Shown here: positions 21,840 to 30,921 of the stretch, one piece after another
Layout of the letters: each line of letters opens with the position of its first letter
Position numbering within the stretch: position 1 is the first letter of the stretch
Origin: Brevinematales bacterium
Lineage (GTDB): Bacteria > Spirochaetota > Brevinematia > Brevinematales > JAOACQ01
Assembly: GCA_026417755.1 (NCBI GenBank)
Contig: JAOACQ010000113.1
Location: 1 to 34,777 of the forward strand
Direction: 5' to 3'
Length of the DNA: 34,777 nucleotides
The notes under the pieces: generated by a model
What the model was told of the DNA's origin: nothing
The model's input: only the letters and a program-made list of their open reading frames with translations
The model's database searches: none
Made by a program: the position numbers and the translations under genes

Positions 21840-23357
21840 TTATAACACTAAATCTTCATTTTGGTTTGTTTGATTTTTTGTGTTTTTATAGATGATATTT
21901 TCTGAGATATATTTTATATCTGAATATGGCAACTTATAAGGAGAAAAACTATTAACAGCAACAAGAAAAGAACCAAAAGAAAAACTCAATTCATTATAAT
22001 CATTAAGACCAAGATACCAACCCCTAAGATTCCCAAAATCTACACTAAAACTTTCAATTCCTTGTGCTATAGCTTGAAATTGGTATTTTTCTTTTTCTTG
22101 AGTAAAATTGTTATGAATTTTTTGAGACTTCTTTTTTGTAATTAAGTCAAAAAAAGAGATTTTTATAAAATCTTCAGAATATTTATTATTATAAAAAGAT
22201 TCGTAATTCCAATGTCCTACCATATTTACTGCCCACCAGGCGTTATTTTTTAATCTTGCATAGTTCCATCCCAATTTATATAGATCAAAGAATTCTAAGT
22301 TATATTCTAAATTTTCTGGTAGAACTGCCAAGCCTCTTAATACTTCTGGATAAATTAATAGTTCTTGGTTTCTATATTCATTATTAAATAACAGCAATAA
22401 GTTTGACAAATTAATATCAAATGTCTTGAATGAAACAATATGATGGCTAAAAATATTTTTACCAACAAAAGTATATACATAATTACTATTTGGGGTTATT
22501 ATTTCGTAAATACTTCCTTCAACTATATCATTTTTTATCTTATAACTAACGTTTGTAACTTTTTTACCAAATTTTTCTTCATAATTTGTCAAAATGATAG
22601 AAAAATAATTTGTGTTTTTGGGTTCAAAGACTAACACACCGATTTTTTCATTAAACAATTTATCCTCGCAGAGAAAATAAGAAAAGCTATGAGAAGAACT
22701 TATCATTTCCTCAAAAAATTTTTCTGTAGGAAAATAGTTTTTTTTAGCCAAGAAACCAGCATAAGAATATAATTTCCAGTAGGATTTTGAATTTCCGATA
22801 ATCAATTCTGTAACATTATATCTCTTGTCGACAGGAAATTGATACAAATTAATTAAGAAATTAGTAGGGACAGAGGTTGAAGGAGATTTGCTTACTTCAT
22901 ATTTTTTAAATAAATTTGAATTAGTTGATATTTCGTTTTGATATTCTAAGAAATTACTTACATAATTACTATAATTTTCAATTTTTATTTCAAGTTTTGG
23001 ATGCTTAGCTAATAAATTGGAAGATAAGTTTTGAGCGCTCTCAGTATTTGTATAACTACCAATATGCACATTATACCATAAATTATTTTCTCCAAGAAGA
23101 CATGGAACATAGTAGGCAGGTAAACCTAAGTTTCTTAATCTCTTAACAGAAATAGCAGCGTCTTCTTCATTCCTGAATGTTGCAACTTGCAGACTATAAG
23201 GTTTTTCATTGTTTGCTTGTTCGATTTTCTTTTCTGCAGCTTGATTTACCATATTAGGTATAGACTTCAATATTTTAGGTATCCCGAAAAAAACTCCAGC
23301 ACCAATTAAAACAACTCCGATTGTGCCCAATAAAAAGTTTTTCAAGATTTTTAACAT
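21840..23357 (-). CDS. membrane-anchored SPOR-domain protein
   Basis: N-terminal TM (FLLGTIGVVLIGAGVFFGIP), then a SPOR-like domain YSLQVATFRNEEDAAISVKRLRNLGLPAYYVP..WYNVHIGSYTNTESAQNL. Confidence 0.8.
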   Translation of the reverse strand: MLKILKNFLLGTIGVVLIGAGVFFGIPKILKSIPNMVNQAAEKKIEQANNEKPYSLQVATFRNEEDAAISVKRLRNLGLPAYYVPCLLGENNLWYNVHIGSYTNTESAQNLSSNLLAKHPKLEIKIENYSNYVSNFLEYQNEISTNSNLFKKYEVSKSPSTSVPTNFLINLYQFPVDKRYNVTELIIGNSKSYWKLYSYAGFLAKKNYFPTEKFFEEMISSSHSFSYFLCEDKLFNEKIGVLVFEPKNTNYFSIILTNYEEKFGKKVTNVSYKIKNDIVEGSIYEIITPNSNYVYTFVGKNIFSHHIVSFKTFDINLSNLLLLFNNEYRNQELLIYPEVLRGLAVLPENLEYNLEFFDLYKLGWNYARLKNNAWWAVNMVGHWNYESFYNNKYSEDFIKISFFDLITKKKSQKIHNNFTQEKEKYQFQAIAQGIESFSVDFGNLRGWYLGLNDYNELSFSFGSFLVAVNSFSPYKLPYSDIKYISENIIYKNTKNQTNQNEDLVL

Positions 23358-23453
23358 ACTTTTCCTCCTTTTACAAAGAAATTATGTTTTTAATCTCTAA
23401 ACTTGATTCTTAATAATTAAATAATCAACTAAATTTTTAATTGGTTATTTTTG

Positions 23454-23480
23454 TTAATTAAAATTTCCTATTTTAATTAA
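23454..23480. repeat. AT-only inverted repeat in the leader of the SPOR gene
   Basis: Perfect 11-bp arms TTAATTAAAAT / ATTTTAATTAA with 5-nt loop (TTCCT on plus strand). Confidence 0.6.
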
Positions 23481-23585
23481 GAAATAATGAAGATAATCTT
23501 TCGATCGATAAAAATGGTTAGTTAGTTAGTTTATAAGTGGTTAAGCTAAATTTAAAAAAAGAGGCTGATTAACAAATTATTTTCT

Positions 23586-23614
23586 ATTATATCAGTTTTA
23601 AATGGACTTGTCAA
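23586..23614 (-). promoter_or_regulatory. perfect-consensus sigma70-type promoter for the SPOR-domain gene
   Basis: Minus strand TTGACA (23614-23609)-17 nt-TATAAT (23591-23586), both hexamers exact consensus. Confidence 0.8.
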
Positions 23615-23633
23615 TTATTTTATTAATGTTTTA

Positions 23634-23831
23634 TCAACAAATGTCGTTCCAAGTCAATAGGAGCATAGTTTCTCCAAGTTTGAAAGTAGTAAGCAATTTA
23701 AATTCCTCAGCTCCTTCTATCCAATTATATTCTGTCACATCTCCCTGTATTAATAACCCCACGGCCTCAGCTTCAAACCTCTTTTTGTATCTTTCCTTTC
23801 CACTTTCAAACTTTGAGTTATTTGTCCACTC
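23634..23831 (-). pseudogene. open frame without a start codon (possible truncated or frameshifted CDS)
   Basis: Minus frame reads EWTNNSKFESGKERYKKRFEAEAVGLLIQGDVTEYNWIEGAEEFKLLTTFKLGETMLLLTWNDIC-stop; protein-like composition, no plausible N-terminal start, overlaps the 3' end of the ThuA-like gene. Confidence 0.4.
23672..23817. repeat. imperfect long inverted repeat (16/18 arms) flanking 110 nt
   Basis: CTCCAAGTTTGAAAGTAG (23672-23689) and CCACTTTCAAACTTTGAG (23800-23817) are inverted copies with 2 mismatches. Confidence 0.65.
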
Positions 23832-24447
23832 TCATTATTGTAACGACTATATTTTGAATTAATTTAATGACATTTTTATTTTCAAATGTTTTACCAGTAT
23901 GTCCTAATGCACAATAAAAAACTTTTCCAAGCCCATAATTTTTAATCCATGCAAGAGGAATTTTAAATTCTTCATAATATGTGTATAGTAGAGAATTAAA
24001 AGGAGGAAAATATTCCATTAAATAAAGTTCGTCTTCTATCTCAAAATTTTTAAAATTTTCAGTTAATCTGGATCTTTCTTTGTATATTTTTATGGTTGAT
24101 ATTTTAGGATGAGTTAAAAAAGCTCCTCCAAGCATTCTTGTGAACCATTCGTTTTTAGTTGTTGATGCTGCATGTATTCCAATAAAATTTTTGGGTGTTC
24201 TAAATTCCCCCCATGGGTTACCTATTATTGCCTCTTTTAGGCTTTCAGACTGTTCATTTGTTAATGTTGTGTCTGTTTTTGAAAAAATTATCAAATCAAA
24301 GTTTTTAATATTTTCTTTTAAAAGAGAATTATTATCTTCTGTAAAAATTATGTCTACATTAATATTTTTAAGTATTTCCCGGAATACGAACATTTCTTCA
24401 ATTGGATGATAATTACCACCACCCAGAAATAGTATTTTTTTATTCAT
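23818..24447 (-). CDS. ThuA-like / class I glutamine amidotransferase-fold protein
   Basis: ILFLGGGNYHPIEEM, NFIGIHAASTTKNEWFTRMLGGAFLTHP, GLGKVFYCALGHTGKTFEN: ThuA-like pattern. Confidence 0.8.
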   Translation of the reverse strand: MNKKILFLGGGNYHPIEEMFVFREILKNINVDIIFTEDNNSLLKENIKNFDLIIFSKTDTTLTNEQSESLKEAIIGNPWGEFRTPKNFIGIHAASTTKNEWFTRMLGGAFLTHPKISTIKIYKERSRLTENFKNFEIEDELYLMEYFPPFNSLLYTYYEEFKIPLAWIKNYGLGKVFYCALGHTGKTFENKNVIKLIQNIVVTIMRVDK

Positions 24448-25190
24448 AAAATTTTAAGTTTATCTGCAATAACATCTATATCTTCGTATAAAACAACTTT
24501 GGCTTTTTCATCATATGGTGTTGGTTCTCTATTTATTATAACTAGCTTTGCTTTTTCATCTATATAAGAGGGTAGAGTGCTTGCGGGATAAACGACAAGA
24601 GAAGTTCCAATGGTGAGAAGCAAATCCGCCTTTTGCACCTCTGTTAATGCTTTTTCAAGATCATGGACATATTCACCAAAAAAAACTACATCTGGCTTTA
24701 ATATTCCATTACATTTTTCACAGTGGGGGACATCTTTATTTGACATTTTATCTATCGCCTTCTTATATTGTTCTGTATCATTTTCAATCAAGTGATAGCA
24801 AGAAATACAAATAAACTTTTCGAGGTTTCCGTGTAATTCTATTACATTTGTGTTTCCTGCTTTTTTGTGAAGTCCATCTATATTTTGTGTTATTATAACT
24901 TTTAATTTACCCATATCTTCAAGTTTTTTGAGGAACATATGCCCTTTGTTAGGATTGGCATTTTTGATTTTATGAAACATTTCGTTGAAATTTGAGTAGA
25001 AAAAGTTTGGATGTTCTCTGAAATATTCAATGGAGAAAAGCTTTTCAAATTCGTTATTTCCCCTATACAAACCATTTGGCCCTCTGAAGTCTGGAATGCC
25101 CGAGTTTGTTGATATTCCAGCTCCAGTGAGAGCTACTATATGGCTACTTTTGACAATCAACTCCATTAAAATATCAAGCTCTGAATTCAT
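24444..25190 (-). CDS. cobB: Sir2-family NAD-dependent protein deacylase
   Basis: VALTGAGISTNSGIPDFRGPNGLYR, ITQNIDGLHKKAGNTNVIELHGN, zinc Cys pairs CISC..CEKC, VVFFGE, TIGTSLVVYPAS. Confidence 0.96.
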   Translation of the reverse strand: MNSELDILMELIVKSSHIVALTGAGISTNSGIPDFRGPNGLYRGNNEFEKLFSIEYFREHPNFFYSNFNEMFHKIKNANPNKGHMFLKKLEDMGKLKVIITQNIDGLHKKAGNTNVIELHGNLEKFICISCYHLIENDTEQYKKAIDKMSNKDVPHCEKCNGILKPDVVFFGEYVHDLEKALTEVQKADLLLTIGTSLVVYPASTLPSYIDEKAKLVIINREPTPYDEKAKVVLYEDIDVIADKLKIL

Positions 25191-25210
25191 ACAAACACCC
25201 TCTTTATTAA

Positions 25211-26410
25211 TTATTTAACTTTTAAAAACTTTCTTTTTCCCACCTTTATTATGGTTTCATTTCCTGAAGAAATAATATAGTTTTCATCATTAATTCTCTC
25301 ACCATTTACGTAAACGGCATTTTGTTGTAACATTCTTCTGACTTCACTTTTGGATGGCAATACTTTGGCTTCAAGAAGGATATCTATAATCTTCATACTA
25401 CCCGGAATTAAAAATTCCTCCATTTCATCAGGTAACCCCTTTTCTTTAAAAACTCTCTCAAATTCAGTGAAAGCCTTTTCGGCTGTAAGATTGTCGTAAT
25501 ATTGTGCAACTAATGCTTTTGCAAGTAGAACTTTATAGTTTCGTGGGTTTTCACCTTGTTTCATTTGCTTTTCGTATTCTTTTATCTTTTCGAGAGGTAC
25601 ATCAGTTAAAAGCTCGAAATATTTGATGATAAGATTGTCCGGGATAGACATTGTTTTACCAAACATCTGATCTGGTGCTTCTGAGATTCCAATATAGTTT
25701 CCCAGAGATTTGGACATTTTATTCACTCCATCAGTTCCTTCAAGTAAAGGTAGTGTCATAACTATTTGGGGTGTTTGTCCATATTCTTTTTGTAGCTCTC
25801 TACCAACAAGCAAATTGAATTTCTGGTCTGTTCCACCAATTTCTACATCAGCTTTGAGAACAACAGAATCATATCCCTGTATCAAAGGATACATAAATTC
25901 TATAAGTGAAATAGGCTTATTTTCCTTGTATCTTTTGAAAAAATCATCTCTTTCAAGCATTCTGGCAACGGTATAACGAGAAGTAAGGTCTAAAACATCG
26001 GCAAAATACATTTTTTCGCACCAGCTACTATTGAATACTACATTTGTTTTTGATGGATCCAGTATTTTAAATATTTGTTTCTTATAGGTTTCTGCATTTT
26101 GTAATACTTCTTCCCTTGTCAATCTTTTTCTTGTTGAAGACTTACCGGTAGGATCACCTATCATTCCGGTGAAATCACCAATGAGGAAATAGACTTCATG
26201 TCCTAAGTCCTGAAATTGCCTTAACTTTCTCAAAGGGACAGAATGCCCAAGATGTAGATCTGGAGCAGAAGGATCTGCACCCATCTTAATTCTTAATGGG
26301 CGATTTTCTTTTATTGATTTTTCAAGTTTTTCTTTTAATTCTTCTTCGGGGATGATTTCTACAACCCCTCTTGACAAAATTTTAAGCTGTTCAGCTGCAG
26401 ATAGAGACAT
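25211..26410 (-). CDS. tyrS: tyrosyl-tRNA synthetase
   Basis: [53 protein letters not shown]-terminal S4-like domain. Confidence 0.96.
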   Translation of the reverse strand: MSLSAAEQLKILSRGVVEIIPEEELKEKLEKSIKENRPLRIKMGADPSAPDLHLGHSVPLRKLRQFQDLGHEVYFLIGDFTGMIGDPTGKSSTRKRLTREEVLQNAETYKKQIFKILDPSKTNVVFNSSWCEKMYFADVLDLTSRYTVARMLERDDFFKRYKENKPISLIEFMYPLIQGYDSVVLKADVEIGGTDQKFNLLVGRELQKEYGQTPQIVMTLPLLEGTDGVNKMSKSLGNYIGISEAPDQMFGKTMSIPDNLIIKYFELLTDVPLEKIKEYEKQMKQGENPRNYKVLLAKALVAQYYDNLTAEKAFTEFERVFKEKGLPDEMEEFLIPGSMKIIDILLEAKVLPSKSEVRRMLQQNAVYVNGERINDENYIISSGNETIIKVGKRKFLKVK

Positions 26411-26437
26411 AACAACCTCTTAAATTTTTATTTAATT

Positions 26438-26466
26438 AGTTTAATTAAAAATGAAAATATTGTCAA
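26438..26466 (-). promoter_or_regulatory. candidate sigma70-type promoter for tyrS inside the long minus-strand operon
   Basis: Minus strand TTGACA (26466-26461)-17 nt-TAAACT (26443-26438). Confidence 0.55.
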
Positions 26467-26467
26467 T

Positions 26468-27250
26468 TTATAACAAATCTAAAACTCTCTCTATTATAGC
26501 ATATAGTTTTTCTTTTGATTTTTTGCCTGTTTCGATGACTTCAGTATGGGATAGAGCTTTTTGCATTCCGCTTGCCTTGTTAGTGATCATTGATAGACCT
26601 ATTACATTTATTTTATAGTAATTAGCCAAGATAACTTCCTGCACGGTAGACATACCGACAGCATCGGCACCAAGTATCTTAAAGGCTTTTATTTCTGCGG
26701 GGGTTTCATATGAGGGGCCTCTTACGCCTATATAAACACCCTTTTTAAGGTTAAATTCTTTTCTCAATATTTCAAAATGAGTTGTTGAATAGGCGTTTGT
26801 CATATCTATAAAGGAAGGTTGGTATTCTGTGAGAATATTTACCCCTTGTAAGTTTATGTGATCCTCTATCATCATTATATCACCAGCTTCGAGTTCAACA
26901 TTTATACCACCAGCAGCGTTTGTAATAATAAGGTTTTTAGTTTTTTTTTCGCCATATATTGCGATCGGTAGGCCTATCTCAAAAAGAGAAAAATTTTCGT
27001 AAAGATGGAGTCTTCCCGATTGTATTACTATGTTTTTGTCTTTAAACTTTCCAAAAATAAATTCGGAATTATGCCCTTTAACGGTGGAATTTTTAAGATA
27101 GGGAATTTCATTAAATTTAATCACCTTTTCTATTTTAATGAATGGAAAATTTTCACTTGCAAGACCAGACCCGAGAATTATTGCAGTATCAATAACTTCA
27201 AATGGGGATAGTTTTGAAAAAATATTTACAGCCTTTTTAAGTCTGTTCAT
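26468..27250 (-). CDS. purine-nucleoside phosphorylase
   Basis: AIILGSGLASENF, GHNSEFIFGKFKDKNIVIQSGRLHLYE, NAAGGIN, DHINLQG, GPSYETPAEIKAFKILGADAVGMSTVQEVILA. Confidence 0.95.
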   Translation of the reverse strand: MNRLKKAVNIFSKLSPFEVIDTAIILGSGLASENFPFIKIEKVIKFNEIPYLKNSTVKGHNSEFIFGKFKDKNIVIQSGRLHLYENFSLFEIGLPIAIYGEKKTKNLIITNAAGGINVELEAGDIMMIEDHINLQGVNILTEYQPSFIDMTNAYSTTHFEILRKEFNLKKGVYIGVRGPSYETPAEIKAFKILGADAVGMSTVQEVILANYYKINVIGLSMITNKASGMQKALSHTEVIETGKKSKEKLYAIIERVLDLL

Positions 27251-29178
27251 TTTATTTTCTTTATTATTGAATTTCCATATAAATCTGTAGCTTTTATAAG
27301 GATAAATAGCTCGTTACCTGTTAATTCAATTGAAAAATTTTCTTCTTTCTGATCATAGAGATTATCAATAGGATTTAATTTTGTCCATTTCTTACCATTT
27401 ACACTATAACTTACAGATATAATTGGGGATAATTTATCTTTTACAGAAAAAACTATTCTTTTTGCCTGAAGTTTTATATCAACAACATCTGGTGGAGTAT
27501 TATCAATTAAGTAAGGTCCTATTATTTTATAACTTTCTTTTGGATTGTCTTGGTTTGATTTAAAATCTGATGCTAAAAGTTTGAAGTAATAGATTCCATC
27601 TCCAAAAAGCTCTTTTTGAATGTCGAAATAACTATCTTCTATTGGAGACTCGTTCAATTTAACAAATTCTGTATTATCAATTTTTACAAATATGTCATAA
27701 GTAATGTTGTCCTTGTTTTCGTCAGTTGCCTGCCAGTTGAACTTGTAGTTATTACCCTGTTGATTAATTTCAAATTTCTCAATATATGGAGCAACGTTAT
27801 ATTGAATAAACGGTATATAAAGGTAATTTATTCGCGGTGTGTTTTTTCCATCTGACGAAAGTTCTATCTTATATTTTATAAATCTATTATCTTCCGATTT
27901 GATTTTATTGTTTTCTATTTGTTCCCATTTTCCCCAGAAACTTTCGTCAGAGGTTGATCCAGATTTTGTGAAAAATTTAACCTCTGTCTTTAAAGGGGTT
28001 GTTCCATCATAAATTATCTGGCCAAACTTTGATTTTATCTCACAATCAAAAATTCCAGAGGCAAAAAAACCATTTTTAGAGAAAGAATTTTCATTTATTT
28101 CATAAACTCTTGAAGGTTCAATTGTTATGCCATAAAACTTAGTTTTAGTTCTTATAAGTTTTATAAATTTTCCATCCCCACTAGAAATGAATTTTATGGG
28201 AAGATTTTTACTTATTTCAAAGAATCCACCCTGTTCGTCAATTGAAATAAAAATTTTGTCTTTTAAAACACTCATTGAAATAAAAGACAATGAACTTTCA
28301 AAAACTTTGGTTAACGTATTATCAGAATAGTTAAATAAATATAATTTTGATGTAGGTTGTGATGACTTTGATTTTGTATCTATTGGGTTTGATATATCTT
28401 GGTCTGAACTTACATTGCTATTGTTTTTTTTATCTTTTTTCTGTTGTTCTTTTGTTTTACGCTGGCCGGTTAAGAGATAAATTTCATTATTAGCAGTAGA
28501 AATATCAACGATAGAATCTTCTACAGAGATGATTGGGGTGAAAATTTTATTTTTTAAGCTTAATTTATATAACGTGTTGGAGTCACTGAAGAAATAAAGT
28601 TCATCATTATAAATTATTCCGTTTAAAATGTTTTTTTCTTTGTTATAAAAATCTATCGTATGTTCTATTTTAAAGTTTTTATCAATAATATAAATATTTG
28701 CTGGATTACCAGCAAAGAGAATAATTTTATCTTTATAATTTAATATTTTCCAGAGATACTGATTGGTGAATTTGATTTTATTTTCTATTTCAAATTTTTC
28801 ATTTAATATGAAGAGAGTGGCATCAGGTAGAGCAGTAAGCAAAATCTTTTTTTGAAATAGCATTATGTCACTGAAAAGTATATTTTCTTTACTTGAAAAA
28901 ACTTCTCTATAACCTTTGTTATTAAGTAAGAAAAGAGACGCCTTTTCTCCAGAAGCTATAAGTAAATCATTTTCAATTTCAGTTACACTCCATATAATTC
29001 TATCAATTTCAAAAATATTGTTTAATTCAGGAGAAAGTTCAATGGAACCATTTTCAAGAAATGTTATGTTGCTTAATTCGTAATCTTCAATTTTATCAAA
29101 TCTGAACCCACCCGCGTATTTTGTGGAAACGGAGAATAGACTTGAAGTTGTAAGAAATAAAATTAAAAAAAATATCAT
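27247..29178 (-). CDS. exported beta-propeller-like protein with Ig/FN3-like C-terminal region
   Basis: Signal peptide; repeated blade-like segments (LLIASGEKASLFLLNNKG, ILLTALPDATLFILNEK, IILFAGNPANIYIIDKN); C-terminal APYIEKFEINQQGNNYKFNWQATDENKDNITYDIFV and DNTPPDVVDI. Confidence 0.7.
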   Translation of the reverse strand: MIFFLILFLTTSSLFSVSTKYAGGFRFDKIEDYELSNITFLENGSIELSPELNNIFEIDRIIWSVTEIENDLLIASGEKASLFLLNNKGYREVFSSKENILFSDIMLFQKKILLTALPDATLFILNEKFEIENKIKFTNQYLWKILNYKDKIILFAGNPANIYIIDKNFKIEHTIDFYNKEKNILNGIIYNDELYFFSDSNTLYKLSLKNKIFTPIISVEDSIVDISTANNEIYLLTGQRKTKEQQKKDKKNNSNVSSDQDISNPIDTKSKSSQPTSKLYLFNYSDNTLTKVFESSLSFISMSVLKDKIFISIDEQGGFFEISKNLPIKFISSGDGKFIKLIRTKTKFYGITIEPSRVYEINENSFSKNGFFASGIFDCEIKSKFGQIIYDGTTPLKTEVKFFTKSGSTSDESFWGKWEQIENNKIKSEDNRFIKYKIELSSDGKNTPRINYLYIPFIQYNVAPYIEKFEINQQGNNYKFNWQATDENKDNITYDIFVKIDNTEFVKLNESPIEDSYFDIQKELFGDGIYYFKLLASDFKSNQDNPKESYKIIGPYLIDNTPPDVVDIKLQAKRIVFSVKDKLSPIISVSYSVNGKKWTKLNPIDNLYDQKEENFSIELTGNELFILIKATDLYGNSIIKKIK

Positions 29179-29186
29179 ATTTTTTC

Positions 29187-29621
29187 CTAAAAAAGAATTA
29201 TTTTAAACAGGATAGCATGGAGTATAGCAACTACTAATGCTATAACTCCAGCTACTCCTCTATATTTCTCAATAAATTCGTAGTATTTATTTTTTTCTTC
29301 CTGCGGGATGTTAAGGATCTCTATTATACCGGGATAAATTACTACCGAACTCAATATCATAGCAATTGAAGGAAGCAAGGCTCCAATTATTGTGGGGCCA
29401 CCTTCTGGATAACCAAAATCAGGCGCGAAGAAATTCCATATACCTATTATAAGCCCTGAGAATGCCATTATAAATTTTACACTTCCCTTGTCGAAGAAAC
29501 TTTTGATTTCCTCAAGTTTTGAATTGAAAGTGGGAGAATTTAATTTTACCTTATCCCATATTTCTAAAAGAACAATGCTATAAAAGAACAATATCAAAAC
29601 CAAAAGAATAACTCCCGGCAT
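29187..29621 (-). CDS. hypothetical integral membrane protein
   Basis: Several hydrophobic segments, including PTIIGALLPSIAMILSSVVIYPG; family not recognised. Confidence 0.7.
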   Translation of the reverse strand: MPGVILLVLILFFYSIVLLEIWDKVKLNSPTFNSKLEEIKSFFDKGSVKFIMAFSGLIIGIWNFFAPDFGYPEGGPTIIGALLPSIAMILSSVVIYPGIIEILNIPQEEKNKYYEFIEKYRGVAGVIALVVAILHAILFKIILF

Positions 29622-29645
29622 AATATACCTCCCGCAAGAGAATTT

Positions 29646-30665
29646 TTATAAACTTCCGAGATAACTTTTTATAGATTGTAACTCTTGTTCTGCTTCATTA
29701 ACAAGCTCTTCAATAATTTCTTTCATTGGTTGAATTTTCTTTACTAAACCAACACTTTGTCCTGCCATTACAGAACCATAATCAACATCTCCTTCTACTG
29801 CAGCTTTTCTTAAGCCACCAATCCAGAATCTTTCTACTTCAAACTGGGCTTCTTCATGGGTTATCTCTCCTGCTTCCATTTTTTTAAGAAGTTCAAGTTG
29901 AAGTTTGCCAAATTGTTCCATTGCTTTATTTTTTAATGCTCTTACTGCAACTACATGAAGTTTTTGGTCATACTGTGGTGTTGCAATTGCGTGTCTTGCT
30001 CTTGCTTTAATAAAAGCCTGTTTGAAGTTTGGATGAACGTTGCATTCTTCACTCACAACGAATCTTGTCCCAAGCTGAACACCTGCTGCTCCCATAAGAA
30101 GCATATGAGCCATCATTTTACCGGTTCCTATTCCTCCAGCAACAAAAACGGGAACATCTTTTGTTTTAAAAAGAATCTGCTGTAGAAGAATCATAGTTGA
30201 AACATAACCTATATGTCCACCTGCTTCACTTCCTTCAAGTATTAAAGCATCACAGCCAAATCTTATCATTTGTTCTGAGATCTGATCAGTTGATGCAAAA
30301 GCCATACATCTTTTGCCAGCTTTCTTCATTCCCTGAACGTCATGAATTTTTGGGAAGTTACCGGCAAAAATAACAAATGGCACATTTTTAGACTGAACAA
30401 TTTCATACTGTTTTCTGAAATTTGGTGCAATTGTTATCAAATTGACAGCAAATGGTGTTTTAAGATTTGCGATGAATTTGTCTACTTCTTTTTCAAATAG
30501 ATCTGGCTCCATATTGCCACCAGCAAGAGTAGGAAAAGCCCCATTGTCACTTATAGCTTTTGCAAGATTAAAATCAGATACCCATGTCATTGCTCCACAC
30601 ATTATAGGATATTTAACCCCTAAAAACTCTTTTCCTCTAGCCCAAACTTTTTCAAGAATACTCAT
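29646..30665 (-). CDS. nitronate monooxygenase / FabK-like flavoprotein
   Basis: YPIMCGAMTWVSDFNLAKAISDNGAFPTLAGG, EGSEAGGHIG, VPVFVAGGIGTGKMMAHMLLMGAAGVQLGTRFV: NMO/FabK TIM-barrel motifs. Confidence 0.9.
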   Translation of the reverse strand: MSILEKVWARGKEFLGVKYPIMCGAMTWVSDFNLAKAISDNGAFPTLAGGNMEPDLFEKEVDKFIANLKTPFAVNLITIAPNFRKQYEIVQSKNVPFVIFAGNFPKIHDVQGMKKAGKRCMAFASTDQISEQMIRFGCDALILEGSEAGGHIGYVSTMILLQQILFKTKDVPVFVAGGIGTGKMMAHMLLMGAAGVQLGTRFVVSEECNVHPNFKQAFIKARARHAIATPQYDQKLHVVAVRALKNKAMEQFGKLQLELLKKMEAGEITHEEAQFEVERFWIGGLRKAAVEGDVDYGSVMAGQSVGLVKKIQPMKEIIEELVNEAEQELQSIKSYLGSL

Positions 30666-30708
30666 TTTTCAAAACTCCTTCCATATTTTTGGTTTAAGTT
30701 TAGGACAT

Positions 30709-30737
30709 ATTCTAAAAAAAAAAGTTGTTTTTGTCAA
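30709..30737 (-). promoter_or_regulatory. candidate promoter for the NMO-led minus-strand operon
   Basis: Minus strand TTGACA (30737-30732)-17 nt-TAGAAT (30714-30709). Confidence 0.6.
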
Positions 30738-30819
30738 TTTTATAAAATTCAAATTCAAAATATTTTCTTGTTTTTTTATAATTTTATGTTTATTAATAAA
30801 ATAAAATTTATTTTAAAAT

Positions 30820-30848
30820 TTGATATTTTTTAGACTTATCATTAAAAT
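30820..30848 (+). promoter_or_regulatory. candidate promoter for the hydrogenase operon
   Basis: TTGATA (30820-30825)-17 nt-TAAAAT (30843-30848), divergent from the NMO promoter. Confidence 0.55.
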
Positions 30849-30921
30849 ATTAGATTAAATTTTAATTAGAACATATCTCTTGTCTTCGCCTCTGTTTTTT
30901 ATATATTTTCAGGAGGTTTTA

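Noticed and set aside
23518-23532. TTAG tetranucleotide run as possible phase-variable repeat
   Set aside because: Only about 3.5 units, noncoding; too short to claim phase variation, so only mentioned as part of the leader.
23602-23862. Plus-strand 86-aa ORF between SPOR and ThuA-like genes
   Set aside because: Its start overlaps the minus-strand promoter, its composition is Ser/Leu/Phe-rich as expected for an antisense shadow of the minus-strand open frame, and it overlaps the end of the ThuA-like gene.
26411-26467. T-box or other riboswitch upstream of tyrS
   Set aside because: The intergenic region is only about 57 nt with a promoter inside it; too short for a T-box leader.
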